Shown here: piece after piece, positions 58,931-64,000 of the stretch
Layout: the number at the start of each line of letters is the position of its first letter
How positions within the stretch are numbered: the stretch's first letter is position 1
Source of the DNA: Candidatus Melainabacteria bacterium MEL.A1
GTDB taxonomy: Bacteria; Cyanobacteriota; Vampirovibrionia; Gastranaerophilales; Gastranaerophilaceae
Direction of reading: 5' to 3'
Assembly: GCA_001765415.1 (NCBI GenBank)
Contig: CP017245.1
Span: 1,798,001-1,862,000 of the forward strand
DNA length: 64,000 nt
The notes under the pieces: model-generated
What the model was told of the DNA's origin: nothing
Seen by the model: the letters and a program-made list of their open reading frames with translations, nothing else
Database searches by the model: none
Program-made: the position numbers and the translations under genes

Positions 58931-60605
58931 TAATTTTGCTAACAGGAATTATAAAATAGAATTTAGAACCTTTGTTAATCTCACTATCACACCAAATTGC
59001 ACCTTTGTGTGCATCTAGCAATTGCTTTGCGATTGGCAATCCCAATCCTGTACCACCTGCTTTTCTTGATAGTGAGTTTTCTATTTGCGCAAATTTGTCA
59101 AAAGCATGTAATAAATTTTTAGATTCAATTCCAATTCCTTCATCTTTAACGCAAACTTCAACATATTCACCGGACAAGTTTTGGATACTGTCTTTAAAAT
59201 ATTCATTTACTTTTATATCGTCAGCATTTACTAATCTTGACGAAATTGTAATAGTTTTACCTTCCGGAGTGAATTTTATTGCGTTAGATACAAGATTTGT
59301 TAAAACTTGTTCTAATCTCCTTGAATCCGCAGTTATATCGGGGATTTTTTTGTATTCTTCAGTTACAAGATTTAACCCTTTTGTTTTAGCAACTTCAGAA
59401 AGCGCAGATTTTACATAGTTTATAACGGTATTGATATTTGTTGGAGCAAAATGAAAATCCATTTTACCTGCTTCAATTTTCGACAAATCAAGAAGATCAT
59501 TAATAATTCCGGAAAGTCTTTGCACATTTCGCATTGCCATTGCCAAGAATTTTTCTGAGGCAGGAGTAATTTCTCCGCATCTTCCGCTCATCAAGATATC
59601 AAGCGAATTTTTTATTGAGGTTAAAGGAGTTCTCAATTCGTGAGAAACAATTGAAATAAACTCAGATTTCAATCGTTCCAACCTTTCTAATTTAGCATTG
59701 GTTTCAATAATTTCTTGATAAAGAGTAGCACTTTTTAAAGGAAGTGAAACTTGTTGCGCAATTGTTTGAAAACAGGTTGCATCTTCTGACGTAAATGATG
59801 TTTCTTTGAAAATTTCAATACATCCGAAAAAGTTTTCTCCCAAACTTATTGGCGCAAACATATTATCATATTGAAAAAGGGTGAATGTAAATCTGCTTGC
59901 GGGATATTTGATGTGTTTTTCAATTTTTAATGTATCAATATTAAGCTCGCAAGGCGGAGTTTTCCCTTCAAACAGAGAATTAAAATTTAAAATTGTTCTA
60001 AGTTTTATTGCTGTGATTAATTCATCAGACAATTCGTATAGAGAATTAAGGATTAAGACAGGTGTTTCATCTGTGCATAATGATAATGTACAAGTTAATG
60101 AAAAACTTAAAGCTTTGTCCATTCCCTCAATCATATAATTTATTAATTTTGATTTGTCTAAAGTTCCTGCAAATTGAGAGCTTGTTGTATAAAGGGCGTT
60201 TAGGCGATACAAGCTATCTGCCAAATCTTTGTTTGAGCTTGAAAGCATTTCTAAAGAGTTTTTCATTCGCAAATTTACGTTGATAGTCGACAAAATTAAA
60301 TCATCGGTCATTTCTTTTGTGATAAAAGCGTTTGCAAACTTAATTAAATCTTTTTCTACTGATGGTGTTGAAAGAGCAAAAATTATAATTGTGTTTTCAC
60401 AAATAGACTTGATTTTTTTGTTTAAGTCTTTTGTTTGAGGAAATTTTGTATCAATGATGATAATATCAGGGGCTTCCACGCTGATAAGGTCGCAGATAAG
60501 AGTTTCATCTGACATTGTTTCAAAGTCATAAGAACCTTTTGTAAAAATGTTTTTGAAACGATTTATTTCATTATTATCTTCAGATACAAGTAAAATTCTA
60601 ATCAT
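58917..60605 (-). CDS. sensor histidine kinase with receiver-like and GAF-like regions
   Basis: The 562-residue cytosolic protein has an amino receiver-like domain (IRILLVSEDNNE, D52 in IIIIDTKFPQ), a GAF-like region over about 140-300, then HisKA with the phospho-His in FISIVSHELRTPLTSIK, and an HATPase domain: N box VLTNLVSNAIKFTP, G1 DEGIGIES, G2 AGGTGLGLPIA. No membrane segment is seen, so it senses an internal signal. The nearby single-domain response regulator at 57,558 may receive its phosphate. The receiver has SED where DD is usual, so its phosphorylation is doubtful. Confidence 0.9.
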   Translation of the reverse strand: MIRILLVSEDNNEINRFKNIFTKGSYDFETMSDETLICDLISVEAPDIIIIDTKFPQTKDLNKKIKSICENTIIIFALSTPSVEKDLIKFANAFITKEMTDDLILSTINVNLRMKNSLEMLSSSNKDLADSLYRLNALYTTSSQFAGTLDKSKLINYMIEGMDKALSFSLTCTLSLCTDETPVLILNSLYELSDELITAIKLRTILNFNSLFEGKTPPCELNIDTLKIEKHIKYPASRFTFTLFQYDNMFAPISLGENFFGCIEIFKETSFTSEDATCFQTIAQQVSLPLKSATLYQEIIETNAKLERLERLKSEFISIVSHELRTPLTSIKNSLDILMSGRCGEITPASEKFLAMAMRNVQRLSGIINDLLDLSKIEAGKMDFHFAPTNINTVINYVKSALSEVAKTKGLNLVTEEYKKIPDITADSRRLEQVLTNLVSNAIKFTPEGKTITISSRLVNADDIKVNEYFKDSIQNLSGEYVEVCVKDEGIGIESKNLLHAFDKFAQIENSLSRKAGGTGLGLPIAKQLLDAHKGAIWCDSEINKGSKFYFIIPVSKITTQV

Positions 60606-60666
60606 AGTACAATTTTATCAAACAAAATAGGAATAGCAAATAAGTTAATTTTTGCAACAAGAAAAA

Positions 60667-60716
60667 TTTCCCCTTACGGGAAAGCACCCTCCTTTGTCCT
60701 CCCTCTAGGGCGAAAA
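60667..60716. repeat. palindromic intergenic repeat, copy E
   Basis: TTTCCCCTTACGGGAAAGCACCC then TCCTTTGTCCTCCCTCTAGGG is a shorter copy of the element at 56,055. It lies between the sensor kinase and the glycosyltransferase gene, both on the minus strand. Confidence 0.65.
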
Positions 60717-60724
60717 TTGAAGCG

Positions 60725-61675
60725 TTAATTAAAATTTGCAACAATTTGCTTGTTATAATTTTCATCAGTGCAAGGTTTTAGCAAATTATTATGACGTTCT
60801 TCGTTGAAAACAATTTTCCCTTCAATATGCACAAATTTATTTGAATTTCTTAAAAATGCCTCGTAAGCAGTATCAAGATGTCCCATATCTAATGCACGGT
60901 AGCCATTATTAGATAAATCTTCTGCCAAAACTGTTGCTGTAGGTCCTAATGCCATAACAAATAAAGAATTTTTATCTTGTTTTAAACATTCTGCTAAAAT
61001 TTCTTTATATTTAGAAAAGGCATCTTTAATAGGACAAATAATTCTTTTTACTGATTTTGCTTCATTCAAAAGGTCGTTCCCTACACCAAGTCTACTTCCT
61101 GCGCCTTCTACAATAACAATATCTTTTTCACTCCAAATAGATTTCATTTTGTTGTAATAATCTTTTCCTTGTTCATGTGAGGTGAAATCCAATTGACGAC
61201 TAACATTTGTGTCAATATAGCTTTTATTGAAGTCGATGTATTTATATAAGGTTTCCCTACAAGAACACATTACTCTGCGCAAATAATCGTTTGGGCAATA
61301 ACCAAAAATATCTGTAATTCCGATTAAAATATTTTCATTTTGGTTACGTAAAATATTTTTTAGTCTTTCAGATAATTCGGGGTCAAATTTTTGGAAACTA
61401 ATGTTTTCGCCCATAATTAGTTTAAACTCTCCATCACCAAGTCTGGCAACCGATTTATTTGTTGATGCGATTGTGTAAAGAGAATCCCACGCATTTAAGA
61501 TTTTGGGTAATTTAACGCTTTGTAAAGTTCTTGGATCTGATAATTCATATAACAAATTGTCTATCTTTTCCTTATAAATTTCGTCTTTACTTCCATTTAT
61601 GCGGAATTTCATTTTTAATCCAAAAAGATTAATCTCATATCTTCCTGTGGATGCGGTTTTCTTTATATAAAACAT
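60725..61675 (-). CDS. GT-D fold glycosyltransferase (DUF1792-like)
   Basis: The 316-residue protein has NKSVARLGDGEFKLIMG near residue 75, the [R/H]xGDGE signature of GT-D glycosyltransferases (family DUF1792). It also has IVIVEGAGSRLGVGNDLL and the carboxyl block FVMALGPTATVLAEDLSNNGYRALDMGHLDTAYEAF. In streptococci such enzymes add a sugar to serine-rich adhesins. The first 60 residues are a basic, beta-rich head. Its acceptor here is unknown; it is the only glycan-transfer gene in the region besides lpxB. Confidence 0.8.
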   Translation of the reverse strand: MFYIKKTASTGRYEINLFGLKMKFRINGSKDEIYKEKIDNLLYELSDPRTLQSVKLPKILNAWDSLYTIASTNKSVARLGDGEFKLIMGENISFQKFDPELSERLKNILRNQNENILIGITDIFGYCPNDYLRRVMCSCRETLYKYIDFNKSYIDTNVSRQLDFTSHEQGKDYYNKMKSIWSEKDIVIVEGAGSRLGVGNDLLNEAKSVKRIICPIKDAFSKYKEILAECLKQDKNSLFVMALGPTATVLAEDLSNNGYRALDMGHLDTAYEAFLRNSNKFVHIEGKIVFNEERHNNLLKPCTDENYNKQIVANFN

Positions 61676-61799
61676 TCTTAACTCTCCTTATAACGATTAT
61701 TCTGTGATAAAAGTTTAGTTCTATCAAGCAAAATTTTTGAATTGTAATAATTTGCTTAATATTTAGACATGACCTATATAATTATAGTTTAATAATAAT

Positions 61800-62144
61800 A
61801 TGGTAGATGAAATAAATAAGAAAGTTATAGATATATTTTCTAAGCACAACAATAAATTAAAACCTGAAACAAAAGAAAAAGTTAAGTTTTACGCTGGTTT
61901 TAATTATGTGAGAATTGATAAAGATCATAACGGAAACAAATTCAATTCGGAACATCTTTTAAAATATGCGCAAGGTTGTCACTACATTGTGCGTGTTATG
62001 CGTGAATATAAAGGTGAAACTGTTTTGTATAACTACGATATTCCGAATTCTGATTTGTTTAAGTTTATAAAATCTTTTCAAGAAAACACATTAGACGGAA
62101 TTATCATAGAAATTGATAAATATTTCCCGGATACTCCCGCTTAA
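61800..62144 (+). CDS. small cytosolic protein, unknown function
   Basis: This 114-residue ORF begins at ATG 61800, preceded by TATAAT at 61777-61782 but no clear Shine-Dalgarno. The product has a helical head (EINKKVIDIFSKHNNKLKPE) and alternating strands (VKFYAGFNYVRIDKDHNGN, HYIVRVMREYKGETVLYNY). No signal peptide or known motif is seen. It lies 32 bases before the radical SAM gene and may be its leader partner. Confidence 0.5.
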   Translation: MVDEINKKVIDIFSKHNNKLKPETKEKVKFYAGFNYVRIDKDHNGNKFNSEHLLKYAQGCHYIVRVMREYKGETVLYNYDIPNSDLFKFIKSFQENTLDGIIIEIDKYFPDTPA

Positions 62145-62176
62145 AAACTTCCATCTGTCCAGATTGAGAGGATAAA

Positions 62177-64000
62177 TTGAACTGTTTTTTTAGAGAAAAT
62201 CACGAAGCTTTATATAATTGTACAAAACCATATCAGTATGTAGGTGGAGAATTTTTGTCGTATAACAAGGATTTTGATTCTGCAAAGGTAAGGTATGCTT
62301 TTGTTTTTCCTGATAAATATGAAATAGGAATTAGTAATTTAGGCGTAAGGGTTTTGTACGATGTTGTTAACAGGCATGATGGTTGGATGGCTGACAGAGC
62401 TTATGCGCCTGAAGGTGATTTCAAACCAAAAACTTTATATGGTGTTGAAAGCAAAAGACATTTAAAAGATTTTGATGCTCTTGGTTTTTCGCTTCAATAC
62501 GAACTAGCATATCCGACAGTTTTAAAACTGTTAGAAATGTCCGGTATTCCTTATCGTAACGATATGAGAGGTGAAGATGATCCGATAATTATGGCTGGTG
62601 GACCTTGTGCGTACAATCCGTTGCCAATGGCAGATTTTATTGATGTTTTTATGATTGGTGATGGGGAAGATGCGTTAAGAGAAGTTTGTGAAATTCTTGA
62701 AAAGACTAAAGGTTTACCTAGGGCAGAAAGGATTAAGGCTTTGGTTTCTCCGGAAGCGGGGCGTTGGTCTGCATCTATTGGAGGAAAAGTAACTAAAAGA
62801 ATTGCTCAATTAGAATATGAGACTGCTTTAAAATCGTATCCAATTCCTTTTTCAACATCTGTTCAAGATAGAGCAGTTGTAGAAATTAGGCGTGGTTGCG
62901 GTAGAATGTGCCGTTTTTGTCAACCCGGACATGTTACACTTCCTTTGAGAGAAAGACCAGCGGAAGATATTATAAAAATTACAAAAGAATTGGTTAAAAA
63001 TACCGGATATGACGAGTATTCTTTGCTTTCTTTATCATCAAATGATTATAAAAATATAAATGAGGTTATAAAAGAATTAGCTGTTGATTTTAATGAAAAG
63101 AAAATCTCTGTATCGCTTCCGAGCCAGCGAATTGATGGATTTAATCTTGAACTCGCAAATTTGGTTCAAAGTGTAAGAAAATCAACAATGACCTTAGCTC
63201 CAGAGGCAGGTAGTCAAAGGCTTAGAAATGTAATAAAGAAAAATATTACGGAAGATATGATTTTGAATGCCGTTTTGACGTTGTATGAAAACGGATGGTC
63301 CAGAATTAAGTTCTATTTTATTTGTGGGCTTCCGACTGAAACGCTTGAAGATATGGATGAAATGGCAAATCTTTTGAATAAGATTAAATATCGTGCAAGG
63401 TTGTTGAAACGTGAAAAAAGTATAAATCATGGACTTGATATAACTTGTACGTTGTCAATTTTTGTTCCAAAACCTTTCACGCCGTTCCAATGGTGTGGGC
63501 AGATGGATTTGAAAGAAGTTTCTGAACATATCAGATATTTAAAAGAAAAAACGAAACATATTAAGGGGTTGAAAATTAACTATCATGAGGATGTAATTTC
63601 TCAAATAGAGGCGGTTTTGACACGTGGAAATAAATCACTTTGCAAGTATATTGAAGCTCTTTATAAAAAAGGTTGTTACCTTGAGGCGTGGGGTGAATAT
63701 TTTAAGGAAAATATCTGGCATGAGACAGCTAAAGAATTAGGTATTGATTTGGCAGAACTAGCGAAACATCAGTATTCTACAGATGAAGAACTTGCGTGGA
63801 ATTTTATAGATACAGGAATTGATAAAAGTTGGTTAGTTAATGAGTATAATTTAGCTATAACTCCTTGTCCGGATACCCCCCAACCATCTGTTGTTCCTAC
63901 TTGCGAAAAGCAATGTGTAAACTGTGGAGTTTGCAAAAATTTGAAAACTCATAAAGTTATCGCAAAACCTTTTAAAGCAAGTGAAAAAGCGCAACATTTG
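62177..64000 (+). CDS. B12-binding-domain radical SAM protein (3' end cut by window edge)
   Basis: An open frame from TTG 62177 (behind AGAGGATAAA) to the window edge gives 608 residues without a stop. The first 200 residues resemble a cobalamin-binding-like domain (FVFPDKYEIGISNLGVRVLY, IIMAGGPCAYNPLPMADF, FMIGDGEDAL). The radical SAM core follows with CGRMCRFCQPG, preceded by VEIRRG. The last visible part holds Cys clusters (CVNCGVCKN). This is the layout of the TIGR03960-type radical SAM proteins, often linked to a DUF2344 protein and ribonuclease E/G. The reaction is not established. Confidence 0.85.
   Translation, partial: MNCFFRENHEALYNCTKPYQYVGGEFLSYNKDFDSAKVRYAFVFPDKYEIGISNLGVRVLYDVVNRHDGWMADRAYAPEGDFKPKTLYGVESKRHLKDFDALGFSLQYELAYPTVLKLLEMSGIPYRNDMRGEDDPIIMAGGPCAYNPLPMADFIDVFMIGDGEDALREVCEILEKTKGLPRAERIKALVSPEAGRWSASIGGKVTKRIAQLEYETALKSYPIPFSTSVQDRAVVEIRRGCGRMCRFCQPGHVTLPLRERPAEDIIKITKELVKNTGYDEYSLLSLSSNDYKNINEVIKELAVDFNEKKISVSLPSQRIDGFNLELANLVQSVRKSTMTLAPEAGSQRLRNVIKKNITEDMILNAVLTLYENGWSRIKFYFICGLPTETLEDMDEMANLLNKIKYRARLLKREKSINHGLDITCTLSIFVPKPFTPFQWCGQMDLKEVSEHIRYLKEKTKHIKGLKINYHEDVISQIEAVLTRGNKSLCKYIEALYKKGCYLEAWGEYFKENIWHETAKELGIDLAELAKHQYSTDEELAWNFIDTGIDKSWLVNEYNLAITPCPDTPQPSVVPTCEKQCVNCGVCKNLKTHKVIAKPFKASEKAQHL

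Noticed and set aside
1..64000. tRNA, rRNA, CRISPR arrays, transposase genes or prophage genes
   Set aside because: No cloverleaf, rRNA-like segment, regularly spaced repeat array or transposase/integrase frame was recognised in either strand on reading the gaps.

Overview
The window is AT-rich DNA from a Gram-negative, non-photosynthetic bacterium that most resembles the gut-associated Gastranaerophilales (Melainabacteria/Vampirovibrionia, the dark sister lineage of Cyanobacteria). The reasons are outer-membrane and lipid A genes (LptD-like, LpxI, LpxB, MlaE, TolC), a Ycf23/DUF561 protein otherwise typical of cyanobacteria and plastids, prepilins with the FTLAEVLITLGIIG signature common in that group, several large proteins of no recognised family, and no photosynthesis genes. 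The assignment is inference from gene content; no rRNA or tRNA gene was seen.

Layout. 1-7.9 kb: the start of a truncated ATPase/TPR gene (minus strand), then an envelope operon (34-residue membrane peptide, M23 peptidase, LptD-like barrel, class II aldolase, LpxI, LpxB). 8-12.6 kb: an unrecognised 551-residue protein, dGTPase-like, uracil-DNA glycosylase, M16 peptidase. 12.7-18.6 kb: NanE and a ROK kinase (amino-sugar catabolism), a small protein, UbiA prenyltransferase, LysA, the c-di-AMP synthase CdaA and a YitT protein, many overlapping by a few bases. 19-20 kb: a prepilin gene with a G10 tract directly after a strong ribosome-binding site. 20-27.6 kb: MacAB-TolC-like efflux operon and TrkA-TrkH potassium uptake. 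27.7-34 kb: a kinase-like protein, YggT, MTA phosphorylase, a lytic transglycosylase, a second unrecognised 551-residue protein and an M20 peptidase. 34-44 kb: MutS2, a GltD-like oxidoreductase, a secreted protein, a membrane pyrophosphatase, a sigma-70 factor, a thioredoxin-like protein and FolE2. 44-53.5 kb: an M49-like peptidase, a CoA-enzyme activase, a CxxC-cluster protein, RlmN, a second prepilin divergent from an AbrB-like gene and Dtd, a low-complexity zinc-motif protein, RimM, TrmD and a prepilin gene fragment. 53.5-64 kb: Ycf23, an S1C protease, MlaE, a degenerate type II/IV-secretion ATPase with a response regulator, a sensor kinase, a GT-D glycosyltransferase and a radical SAM protein running off the right edge.

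The most notable observation is at 19,051-19,943. A near-perfect Shine-Dalgarno sequence and ATG open into a G10 run that, as written, puts translation into a stop after 13 codons. A run of 11 or 8 Gs would instead give one open frame into the prepilin. This looks like a slipped-strand phase switch on a surface pilin, although a homopolymer sequencing error would give the same picture. A second prepilin at 48.9-49.6 kb is transcribed away from an AbrB-like gene, with two near-identical 15-bp sites in inverted orientation, one in front of each. A third prepilin survives only as a 3' fragment at 53.4 kb. Short palindromic intergenic repeats recur at least five times, and a similar sequence lies inside the leader of the G-tract prepilin.
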